From Sanguibacter gelidistatuariae (GTDB taxonomy: Bacteria > Actinomycetota > Actinomycetes > Actinomycetales > Cellulomonadaceae), in the NCBI RefSeq assembly GCF_900096585.1, contig NZ_FMYH01000001.1, forward strand, positions 434,001-498,000: a stretch of 64,000 nt of DNA. Direction: 5' to 3'. Below, piece after piece: positions 26,914 to 34,119 of this stretch (within the stretch, counting starts at the first letter, position 1; each line of letters opens with the position of its first letter). The notes under the pieces are model-generated. The model did no database searches. It was not told the origin of the DNA and saw nothing but the letters and a program-made list of their open reading frames with translations. The position numbers and the translations under genes are program-made.

Positions 26914-27593
26914 CCGAGCTCCTTGCTTTGTGTGCCGTGACCTTCGTCGCCAGCAGAGTTGGGGTTGCTTCGTTCAGGTGATGCAGGTTGTGCGTCCGCC
27001 GTCAGGCTGGCGCCCGGGGTGTCCCCCGGTGTCCGGGCACGACGACGGTCGCGCTCGGTGTTGATGAGGCCGTCGAGCCAGCGAACTTCACGTTCGACCT
27101 GCTCGAGGCCATGTCGTTGCAGCTCCAGGGTGTACTCGTCGAGACGGTCCCTGGTTCGTGCGGAGGAGTCGCGCACGGTCTCAAGGCGCTCGTTGAGCCG
27201 GCTGCGGCGTCCTTCGAGGATCCGGATCCGTGTCTCGGCGTCGGTCTGACCGAAGAACGCGAACCGTACGTCGAAGCTGTCGTCCTCCCAGGCGGACGGC
27301 CCAGATGACGCGAGAACCGACTGGAGGTGTTCCTTGCCCTCGGCCGTGAGCATGTACACGATCCGGGCGCGCTTGCCCGAGAGGGCGTGCGGCGGGGCCT
27401 CATTCGACTCGGTTCCGACGATGAGGCCCTGGAGGGCGAGCGACTTCAGGCACGGGTAGAGCGATCCGTAGGACAGTGCGCGGAAGGCACCCAGCCCGAG
27501 GTTGAGTCGCTTGCGCAGCTCATAGCCGTGCAATGGCGAGTCGTTGAGGAGACCGAGCACCGCCGTCTCCAAGACTGTCGACTTGCTGCGCAT
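26910..27593 (-). CDS. PadR family transcriptional regulator
   Basis: A 227-residue regulator with an N-terminal winged helix (about 1-85: [19 protein letters not shown] and [18 protein letters not shown]). A coiled dimerisation helix rich in Arg/Glu follows (about 130-185), then an extra disordered tail. Most PadR proteins repress their own operon. Here it is directly upstream of ino1 with a 4-bp overlap, so it probably tunes inositol synthesis. A perfect palindrome of PadR type lies 50 bp upstream of its start. Confidence 0.9.
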   Translation of the reverse strand: MRSKSTVLETAVLGLLNDSPLHGYELRKRLNLGLGAFRALSYGSLYPCLKSLALQGLIVGTESNEAPPHALSGKRARIVYMLTAEGKEHLQSVLASSGPSAWEDDSFDVRFAFFGQTDAETRIRILEGRRSRLNERLETVRDSSARTRDRLDEYTLELQRHGLEQVEREVRWLDGLINTERDRRRARTPGDTPGASLTADAQPASPERSNPNSAGDEGHGTQSKELG

Positions 27594-27643
27594 GGCACCT
27601 CCTCCGGGTTCTCGACGCTGTTTCGGACCCGCGAGTGCGTGTT

Positions 27644-27666
27644 CGATGTATCGAACCGATACATCG
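27644..27666. promoter_or_regulatory. putative PadR operator
   Basis: Perfect 10-bp half-sites CGATGTATCG (27644-27653) and CGATACATCG (27657-27666) flank a 3-bp AAC spacer. This contains the ATGTAT/ATACAT arrangement known from PadR operators and lies 51 bp upstream of padR. Confidence 0.75.
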
Positions 27667-27926
27667 ATAGGTTATGCACATCTCGAGCCAGGTGCAAGCA
27701 AGCAGCCCACGAGCAGATGTGAAGGTCCGGCGTGACTCGTGGGCAGGCGTGGCACAGAGTTGGCCCAGGTGCGCCGAGTGGTATGAGGCTGCGGGGCCTG
27801 AACCCCTAGAGTTTCAGGGTGGGGAGCCGTCCGACGTCGCTTCGACGCGAGCGGAGGTTGCCCACCAGGATCGGCTGAGCACGATCAGCGGGTCCGCATG
27901 TCCTGTCTCCGGTCGGAAGGTCCAAC

Positions 27927-30314
27927 GTGGTGAGCACGAACAGTCGATCGACGCGCCCTGCTGCCAAGAGCGGCGCCGCAGCGCCGCGCGGCAAGGCGAA
28001 GAGCGGTCGTCGTCGCGGCTTCAACTACCCGCGGGCCGGCAAGGGCCCGGTGCGTCGCTGGATCCCGTCCTGGCGCTTTGTCATCGGCTCCACGCTCACG
28101 ATGGTCGCGCTCGTCTGCGGCGTGGTGATCGCCGCCTACGTGGGCATCCACGTGCCCAACCCGAACGACATCACCCTGCCCCAGCGCTCGACCGCCTACT
28201 ACTCCGACGGTACGACCGAGCTCGCGAGCTTCGCTTCCCAGGACCGCACCATCATCGGCAAAGACGAGATCCCCGACGTCGTGAAGGATGCCGTCGTCTC
28301 CGCGGAGGACCGGACCTTCTACGAGAACTCCGGGATCGACGTCAAGGGCCTGGGCCGGGCGGCGATCGGGAACGTCAAGGCGATCTTCACCGGCGGGAAG
28401 AAGACCGGCGGGTCCTCGATCACCCAGCAGTACGCCGAGCGCTACTACACCGAGGGCACCACGACCGACTACGTCGGCAAGTTTAAAGAGGTGCTCACGG
28501 CGGTCAAGATCGACCGCGAGCAGAGCAAGGACGAGATCCTCTCCAACTACCTCAACACGATCTACTTCGGCCGGGGCGCCTACGGGATCGAGAGCGCGGC
28601 GCAGAAGTACTTCGGCATCTCCGCCGCCGACCTCACGGTCTCCCAAGCGGCGCTCATCGCCGGGATCATCCCCTCCCCGAACAACTGGGACCCGCGCAAC
28701 AACCCCGCGAAGGCCGAGCAGCGCTGGAACTACGTGCTGGACGGCATGGTCGCCGGCATCTATATCACCCAGGCCGAACGGGACGCTCTGGTCTTCCCCG
28801 ACACGATCGACTACTCCGTGACGAACACTCTCGAAGGGCAGACCGGCTACCTCGTCGAGATGGTCAAGTCCGAGCTGGAGAGCAAGGCGAGCATCACGGC
28901 CGCCGAGCTCAACAGCGGTGGGCTCAAGATCGTCACGACGATCGACAAGAGCATGCAGGACAAGGCGGTCGCTGCCGTCGCAGCGATGCCCGACGACGCC
29001 CCGGCCAACCTCTCGACGTCGATCGTCACGATCGACGCCGACACCGGTGGGTTCCTGGCCGTCTACGGCGGCGCGGACTACATCACAAAACAGTTCAACT
29101 CGGCCACGCAGGGCGAGGCCCAGGCGGGCTCGACCTTCAAACCCTTCACGCTCATGGCCGCCCTCGAGGCCGGCAAGACGCTCAAGGACACCTTCGACGG
29201 CAACAGCCCCAAGACCTTCGGTGACTACAAGGTCAGCAACTTCGGCAATGTCGACTACGGCCGGGTGACCCTCGAGAAGGCGACTGAGCAGTCCATCAAC
29301 ACCGCCTACGTCGCGCTCAACGAGGAGATCGGTCCGGACAAGACCGTCGAAGCCGCCACCCGGGCAGGCATCCCGGCCGACACCCCCGATCTCCTACCAG
29401 TGCCGTCGAATGTGCTCGGCACTGCCGCGGTGCACCCTGTCGACATGGCGGCCGCCTACACGACCTTCGCCACGAACGGCGTCGCCCTCACGCCGCACAT
29501 CGTCGCCTCGGTCTCCGAGAACGACACGCCGCGCTACACCCCGGCCGCGAACGGCGAGCAGGTCTTCACCCCCGAGAACACCGCCGAGGTGACGTACGCG
29601 CTGACCAAGGTCGTCCAGGACGGCTCAGGCAAGACCGTCAAGTCGCTCGGCGTCCCGATCGCCGGAAAGACCGGAACGTCGAACGACAACAAGTCCGCGT
29701 GGTTCGTGGGATACACCCCGAAGTATGTGACCGCCGTGGCCCTGTACCAGTCCGGTCCCAACAACGAGCAGGAGACCATCACGCCGTTCGGCAAATACGC
29801 CGGGAAGAAGAACGTCGGGATCACCGGTGCGACGATCCCGGCCGACGTGTGGACCGACTACATGGGCAAGGTCCTCGACGGCCAGCCGGTGCTCCAGTTC
29901 CCCGAGCGGGCCAAGGCAACCCCGCCGCCGACCCAGGCCCCGACCGTGACGCCCACCGAGGAGCCGACGGAGGAACCCACCGAGGAACCGACCGAGGAGC
30001 CGGCGCCGACCACGGTCGTCGTGCCTGCCGGGCTGGTGGGGCGCAACGAGGCCGACGCGCGAGCCGCGATCGCGGGGCTCGGGCTCAACCCCTCGGTGTC
30101 GTCGCGCTTCGACAAGTCGGCCGTCGGCACGGTGCTGAGCGTGACACCCGGCGACGGTGCGACGGTCGAGTCGGGGTCGACGGTCGCGGTCGTCGTGTCC
30201 AAGGGGCCGGATCCGGCGGTTCCACCGCCGACCACCGCGCCGCCGACCACCGTGCCGCCGACACCTAGCCCGACCCCGTCGCCGACTCCGACGGTGCCGG
30301 TGCCTGTCCCCTGA
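27927..30314 (+). CDS. bifunctional penicillin-binding protein (glycosyltransferase 51 + transpeptidase) with PASTA domain
   Basis: Class A PBP that polymerises and cross-links peptidoglycan. In the 795-residue product a basic cytoplasmic N-terminus precedes one membrane helix (about 50-72). The GT51 domain carries SAEDRTFYENSGID with catalytic Glu127 and GGSSITQQYAERYY. The transpeptidase shows SxxK at 402-405 (STFK), SIN at 456-458 and KTGT at 581-584. A TEEP-repeat linker (about 676-690), one PASTA domain (about 698-765) and a Pro/Thr-rich tail follow. GTG start behind AAGG. It stands divergent from padR-ino1 and upstream of rpsF. Confidence 0.94.
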   Translation: MVSTNSRSTRPAAKSGAAAPRGKAKSGRRRGFNYPRAGKGPVRRWIPSWRFVIGSTLTMVALVCGVVIAAYVGIHVPNPNDITLPQRSTAYYSDGTTELASFASQDRTIIGKDEIPDVVKDAVVSAEDRTFYENSGIDVKGLGRAAIGNVKAIFTGGKKTGGSSITQQYAERYYTEGTTTDYVGKFKEVLTAVKIDREQSKDEILSNYLNTIYFGRGAYGIESAAQKYFGISAADLTVSQAALIAGIIPSPNNWDPRNNPAKAEQRWNYVLDGMVAGIYITQAERDALVFPDTIDYSVTNTLEGQTGYLVEMVKSELESKASITAAELNSGGLKIVTTIDKSMQDKAVAAVAAMPDDAPANLSTSIVTIDADTGGFLAVYGGADYITKQFNSATQGEAQAGSTFKPFTLMAALEAGKTLKDTFDGNSPKTFGDYKVSNFGNVDYGRVTLEKATEQSINTAYVALNEEIGPDKTVEAATRAGIPADTPDLLPVPSNVLGTAAVHPVDMAAAYTTFATNGVALTPHIVASVSENDTPRYTPAANGEQVFTPENTAEVTYALTKVVQDGSGKTVKSLGVPIAGKTGTSNDNKSAWFVGYTPKYVTAVALYQSGPNNEQETITPFGKYAGKKNVGITGATIPADVWTDYMGKVLDGQPVLQFPERAKATPPPTQAPTVTPTEEPTEEPTEEPTEEPAPTTVVVPAGLVGRNEADARAAIAGLGLNPSVSSRFDKSAVGTVLSVTPGDGATVESGSTVAVVVSKGPDPAVPPPTTAPPTTVPPTPSPTPSPTPTVPVPVP

Positions 30315-30341
30315 TCTGCTCGTCGCCAGAGGTTCCCAGGG

Positions 30342-30357
30342 ACCCGCCTCGGCGGGT
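30342..30357 (+). terminator. short terminator hairpin after the PBP gene
   Basis: A 7-bp GC stem, ACCCGCC/GGCGGGT, with a 2-nt spacer lies 28 bp past the PBP stop and is followed by a T-rich stretch (ACTCTTGG). It separates the PBP gene from the rpsF operon. Confidence 0.6.
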
Positions 30358-30485
30358 ACTCTTGGACACTGTTGTGTGCTCACATCCGGCCGCCTATCGG
30401 TCGGAGACCGCACACGACTGAACACGCACAACCCTCCTGTCACGGAAAGACCGTGACCGCTGAGTCCGTAGGAGGTGGGTTATAC

Positions 30486-30836
30486 ATGCGTCAGTACGAA
30501 TTGATGATCATCCTCGACCCTGAGGTTGAAGAGCGCACCGTCGCCCCGTCGCTCGACAAGTACCTCACGGTCATCTCGACCGATGGTGGCACTGTCGACA
30601 AGATCGACATCTGGGGCCGTCGTCGTCTCGCGTTCGAGATCCAGAAGAAGTCTGAGGGCATCTACGCGGTGGTGAACTTCACTGCCGAGTCTGCGACCGC
30701 CAAGGAGCTGGACCGTCAGCTCGGCCTCAACGAGGTCGTCCTGCGGACCAAGGTCATGCGCGTAGACGTCAAGATCGAGCGCGCAGCGGCCAAGGCCAAG
30801 CGCGCAGACGTCAAGGCCAAGGCTGCAGACGCCTGA
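30486..30836 (+). CDS. rpsF: 30S ribosomal protein S6
   Basis: Small-subunit protein that pairs with S18. The 116-residue product begins [19 protein letters not shown] and contains [19 protein letters not shown], the S6 core. Its alanine/lysine-rich C-terminal tail carries two near-repeats of [14 protein letters not shown] type. The ATG is preceded by GTAGGAGGTGGG. It opens the conserved rpsF-ssb-rpsR-rplI operon. Confidence 0.97.
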   Translation: MRQYELMIILDPEVEERTVAPSLDKYLTVISTDGGTVDKIDIWGRRRLAFEIQKKSEGIYAVVNFTAESATAKELDRQLGLNEVVLRTKVMRVDVKIERAAAKAKRADVKAKAADA

Positions 30837-30901
30837 GATCACGCTCTCGCTGAACGTCACCTCACGAACTAGTACGAACCGCTCGAGCAAGGAGAGATGC
30901 A

Positions 30902-31396
30902 ATGGCTGGTGACACTGTCATCACGGTGATCGGGAACCTCACGGGGGACCCGGAGCTCCGCTTCACCCCGTCAGGGGCCGCCGTCGCGAACTTCACCGTG
31001 GCTAACACGCCGCGGATGTTCGACCGCCAGAGCAACGAGTGGAAGGACGGCGACACGCTGTTCATGCGCTGCTCGATCTGGCGGGAAGCGGCCGAGAACG
31101 TGGCCGAGTCCCTCACCAAGGGAATGCGCGTCATCGCCTCCGGCCGTCTTGTCCAGCGGTCGTACGACACCCGTGAAGGCGAGAAGCGCACTGTTGTCGA
31201 GCTGCAGGTGGAGGAGATCGGTCCTTCCCTGAAGTACGCATCCGCCAAGGTCACCCGGGCCCAGCGCTCGGGCGGTACCGGAGGCGGCGGCGGTTTCGGC
31301 GCAAGCTCTGGGGCCAAGGCCGACGACCCGTGGGCAACCGCGGGCCCGGCGTCCGCAGGCGGCGGAAGTTCCTTCGCGGACGAACCGCCGTTCTAA
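30902..31396 (+). CDS. ssb: single-stranded DNA-binding protein
   Basis: Coats single-stranded DNA during replication and repair. The 164-residue product has the OB fold in residues 1-115 ([37 protein letters not shown]). A Gly-rich flexible linker (about 118-150) leads to the acidic C-terminal tip FADEPPF, a variant of the DDxPF tip that recruits partner proteins. It lies between rpsF and rpsR, as usual. A purine-rich ribosome site (GGAGAG) precedes the ATG. Confidence 0.96.
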   Translation: MAGDTVITVIGNLTGDPELRFTPSGAAVANFTVANTPRMFDRQSNEWKDGDTLFMRCSIWREAAENVAESLTKGMRVIASGRLVQRSYDTREGEKRTVVELQVEEIGPSLKYASAKVTRAQRSGGTGGGGGFGASSGAKADDPWATAGPASAGGGSSFADEPPF

Positions 31397-31475
31397 GCCC
31401 CACCCCGTAGATATTCGCTTCCCGGTCGGCCGTTCGCGGCGCGCCCGGGAGAGCACCCTGTGAAGGAGTCTCGCA

Positions 31476-31712
31476 ATGGCAAAGCCCGTTGTGCGCAAGC
31501 CCAAGAAGAAGTCCAATCCGCTGAAGTCAGCAAAGATCGCGACGGTGGACTACAAGGACACCGCTCTGCTGCGCAAGTTCATCTCCGACCGTGGGAAGAT
31601 CCGCGCTCGCCGGGTGACCGGTGTTTCCGTCCAGGAGCAGCGTCAGATCGCGAAGGCCGTGAAGAACGCCCGCGAGATGGCTCTCCTTCCCTACTCGTCA
31701 TCTGCACGCTGA
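31476..31712 (+). CDS. rpsR: 30S ribosomal protein S18 (zinc-independent form)
   Basis: S6 partner in the small subunit; 78 residues with the core [25 protein letters not shown] and the tail [11 protein letters not shown]. The N-terminal CxxC pair found in zinc-binding actinobacterial S18 paralogues is absent (SNPL in that position). This is therefore the C-minus form encoded in the main operon. It lies downstream of ssb and 16 bp upstream of rplI. Confidence 0.96.
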   Translation: MAKPVVRKPKKKSNPLKSAKIATVDYKDTALLRKFISDRGKIRARRVTGVSVQEQRQIAKAVKNAREMALLPYSSSAR

Positions 31713-31728
31713 GAAGGGGCTGACACTC

Positions 31729-32178
31729 ATGGCAAAGCTGATTCTTACCCACGAGGTCACCGGACTCGGTGAGCCTGGCGACGTCGTCGACGTCAAAGAC
31801 GGGTACGCCCGTAACTACCTGATTCCCCGTAGCCTGGCCACCCTGTGGACCAAGGGCGCGGAGTCTCAGGTCACCGCGATCCGCAAGGCTCGCAAGGCAC
31901 GTGAGATTGCAACGCTCGACGAGGCCAAGGCCACGCGCGACTCGCTGCAGTCCAAGGCCGTCACCGTGAAGGCGAAGTCCGGCAACGGCGGACGCCTCTT
32001 CGGTGCCGTCACCACGGCGGAGATCGCTGCTGCGGTTTCCGAGCTCGGTGGCGTCAAGGTCGACAAGCGCAAGATCGAGATCGCCCAGCCGATCAAGTCG
32101 ACCGGAGAGTTCTCCGTCTCGATCCGCCTGCACCCTGAGGTGTCGGCGAAGATCGCTGTGAACGTCGTCGCAGCCTGA
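31729..32178 (+). CDS. rplI: 50S ribosomal protein L9
   Basis: Large-subunit protein of 149 residues with the diagnostic N-terminal domain ([20 protein letters not shown] and [16 protein letters not shown]). A long connecting helix (about 42-75) leads to the C-terminal domain ([16 protein letters not shown]; then [17 protein letters not shown]). It is last in the rpsF-ssb-rpsR-rplI operon and is followed by a strong hairpin. Confidence 0.97.
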   Translation: MAKLILTHEVTGLGEPGDVVDVKDGYARNYLIPRSLATLWTKGAESQVTAIRKARKAREIATLDEAKATRDSLQSKAVTVKAKSGNGGRLFGAVTTAEIAAAVSELGGVKVDKRKIEIAQPIKSTGEFSVSIRLHPEVSAKIAVNVVAA

Positions 32179-32199
32179 TCAGATTCTGATCAGCTCGGC

Positions 32200-32242
32200 C
32201 GCAGGGCCCGGTCCTCCTCCTCGGAGAGGACCGGGCCCTGCG
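32200..32242 (+). terminator. terminator after rplI
   Basis: A 17-bp GC-rich stem (32200-32216 with 32226-32242) around a 9-nt loop lies 22 bp past the rplI stop. It ends the ribosomal operon and could also serve the convergent MATE gene. Confidence 0.85.
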
Positions 32243-32279
32243 TCGTCCGGTGCATGCGCCCCGACCCCGAATCTGTCGC

Positions 32280-32376
32280 CGAACTCGTGAGCGGTTCGTC
32301 GAACTCGTGCGCGAGGGGTCGATATGGACCAGAATCGGCCCTGACTCACGAGTTCGACGGCTCGTTCACGAGTTCG
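32280..32376. repeat. intergenic inverted repeat built from four copies of CGAACTCGTG
   Basis: Left arm 32280-32309 and right arm 32347-32376 are 30 bp each and match in 26 of 30 positions as inverted repeats. Each arm holds two direct copies of CGAACTCGTG spaced 20 bp apart. The 37-bp centre has no evident feature. It may be a dispersed palindromic element or a protein-binding array; it lies between rplI and the 3' end of the MATE gene. Confidence 0.75.
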
Positions 32377-32416
32377 CCGGGGACGGGGGAGCTTGGGATG
32401 GTCCGTGGCGCGGGAG

Positions 32417-33778
32417 TCAGTCGCCGACGACCATCCAGGTGTCGGTGCGGGCGCGCAGGCCCGTCGTCAGGGCTCTGGCCAGCATGAAGACTCCGGCGAA
32501 GGCGATCCACAGCCAGATCAGACCGGCCGGACCGTCGGGCGCCCAGGACCGGACCGCGAGGGCGACCGGGGCGTAGACGACGAGCGTCGCCATGCCAGCC
32601 CAGGCGAGGTAGCGACCGTCGCCGGCGCCGATGAGCACGCCGTCGAGCACGAAGGTCCAGCCGGCGAGCGGCATGAGGACGCCGGCCACGACCATGGCGC
32701 CGGTGATGGCCACGCGGACGTCGGCATCCGAGGTGAACAGGGTCGCGAATGACCAGCCGCCGACGGCGATGATCGCCCCGATGAGGGCGCCGGCTCCGAC
32801 GCCCCACTGCAGGGTGCGTCGCAGGATCGCGCGGGTCTCGGTGACCAGTCCGGCACCGAGGCGGTGTCCGATGAGTGCCTGTGCGGCGATGGCCAGGGCA
32901 TCGAGCGCGAAGGCCGCGAGCCCCCAGACACTGTTGACCACCTGGTAGCCGGCGAGGTTCACCGCGCCGAGCCCGGTCGCCACGAAGACCGTGAGCAGGA
33001 TCGCCAGCCGCAGCGAGAGGTTGCGCACCAGCAGCGGCCCGCCGGCGCGGGCGTTCGCCCAGATCCCGCCGGCCGCCGGACGCAGCCGCGCCCCTGCCTT
33101 CCGCGCTCCCTGCACGACGACGACGGCCAGGACCGCGGCCATCCCCAGCTGGGTGAGAGCCGTGCCCAACCCGGACCCGGCGATCCCCATCCCGGCACCG
33201 TAGACGAGGGCGATGTTGAGGACTGTGTTGGCGATGGCACCGCCGGCGGCGACCCACAGCGGGGTGCGGGTGTCTTGCAGACCACGGAGCACACCGGTCG
33301 AGGCGAGGACGACGAGCATGCCAGGGAGCCCCGGCGTCGACCAACGCAGGTAGCTGATGGCATGGACGGCGACCGCGCCGTCGGCACCCATCGCCCCGAT
33401 CGCCCACGGGGCCGCGATCCACAGCGCCGCGGCGAGGGTGATGCCCAGGCCGGCGGCGAGCCACATGCCGTCGACGCCGGCCTGCAGCGCCTGGGTACGT
33501 TGGCCGGCGCCCAGGCGCCGGGCGACCGAGGCGGTCGTGGCGTAGGCCAGGAAGACGCACAGTCCGACGACGGTCAGCAGCAGCGTGGAGGCTACCGACA
33601 GGCCTGCGAGCTGGGTTGTCCCCAGGTGCCCGACGACCGCGGAGTCGACCAGGACGAAGATGGGCTCGGCGACCAGTGCGCCGAGGGCCGGGACGGCGAG
33701 GGCGAGGATCTGGCGGTCTGTCGCGCGCCGGGCGGAGCGGTCGTCCAAGGAGTGATGCCGGGCGGAGCGGTCGTCCAA
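32417..33778 (-). CDS. MATE family efflux transporter (DinF type)
   Basis: Predicted 453-residue cation-coupled multidrug/metabolite exporter with about 12 membrane segments in two similar halves. It begins ILALAVPALGALVAEPIF and VDSAVVGHLGTTQLAGLSV, the classic DinF/NorM start, and has GVLRGLQDTRTPLWVA in the centre. The best start is TTG 33778, preceded by AGGA, because no ATG/GTG stands near. A second TTG 10 codons later is equally placed, since the 5' end is a 30-bp tandem duplication. It ends next to the rplI terminator. Confidence 0.85.
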   Translation of the reverse strand: MDDRSARHHSLDDRSARRATDRQILALAVPALGALVAEPIFVLVDSAVVGHLGTTQLAGLSVASTLLLTVVGLCVFLAYATTASVARRLGAGQRTQALQAGVDGMWLAAGLGITLAAALWIAAPWAIGAMGADGAVAVHAISYLRWSTPGLPGMLVVLASTGVLRGLQDTRTPLWVAAGGAIANTVLNIALVYGAGMGIAGSGLGTALTQLGMAAVLAVVVVQGARKAGARLRPAAGGIWANARAGGPLLVRNLSLRLAILLTVFVATGLGAVNLAGYQVVNSVWGLAAFALDALAIAAQALIGHRLGAGLVTETRAILRRTLQWGVGAGALIGAIIAVGGWSFATLFTSDADVRVAITGAMVVAGVLMPLAGWTFVLDGVLIGAGDGRYLAWAGMATLVVYAPVALAVRSWAPDGPAGLIWLWIAFAGVFMLARALTTGLRARTDTWMVVGD

Positions 33779-33786
33779 GGAGTGAT
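33727..33786. repeat. perfect 30-bp tandem duplication at the MATE gene start
   Basis: Units 33727-33756 and 33757-33786 are identical. The duplication is in frame and doubles the first ten codons (LDDRSAR plus flank), including the putative TTG start. Confidence 0.9.
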
Positions 33787-33902
33787 CCTGTTCGGTTCCG
33801 AGGCGTGGATGGGCTGAAAGAAATGTAGCCGTCCACAGGAAGTTTGGCGGAATCTGGCCGCTCTGGTGGCGAAGTTGCTCGACGCCCCACCGTTATCTTC
33901 AG

Positions 33903-33990
33903 TTATCCACAAAGTTATCCACACTGTGGATGACCGTCGGGAGGCGTGTCGCGGAGTTGTCCCCAGGGTTGTGGACAAGGCTGTGGATGG
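33903..33990. promoter_or_regulatory. DnaA-box cluster upstream of dnaB
   Basis: Two perfect TTATCCACA boxes (33903-33911, 33915-33923) are followed by an inverted TGTGGATGA (33925-33933). A perfect TTGTCCACA box lies on the minus strand (33970-33978, read TGTGGACAA), with weaker copies at 33958-33966 and 33982-33990. They lie 130-215 bp before the dnaB start, with no supported gene in 33779-34119. They may let DnaA regulate dnaB or titrate DnaA. Confidence 0.85.
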
Positions 33991-34119
33991 CGGGTGTTGC
34001 GCAGGTTGAACACCTGTGGTTAGCAGGCTAGCGTGCAGGAGGCGACGATCAGGTACCGGTCGATTGTCGGTGGCGAGGTGTAGATCTGAGCCCACGAGCA
34101 CAACGTAGGGACGGAACAC

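Noticed and set aside
33903..33990. second replication origin
   Set aside because: The DnaA boxes are strong, but the region lacks the gene context and AT-rich unwinding element of an origin, and a normal oriC lies at 1940-2592.
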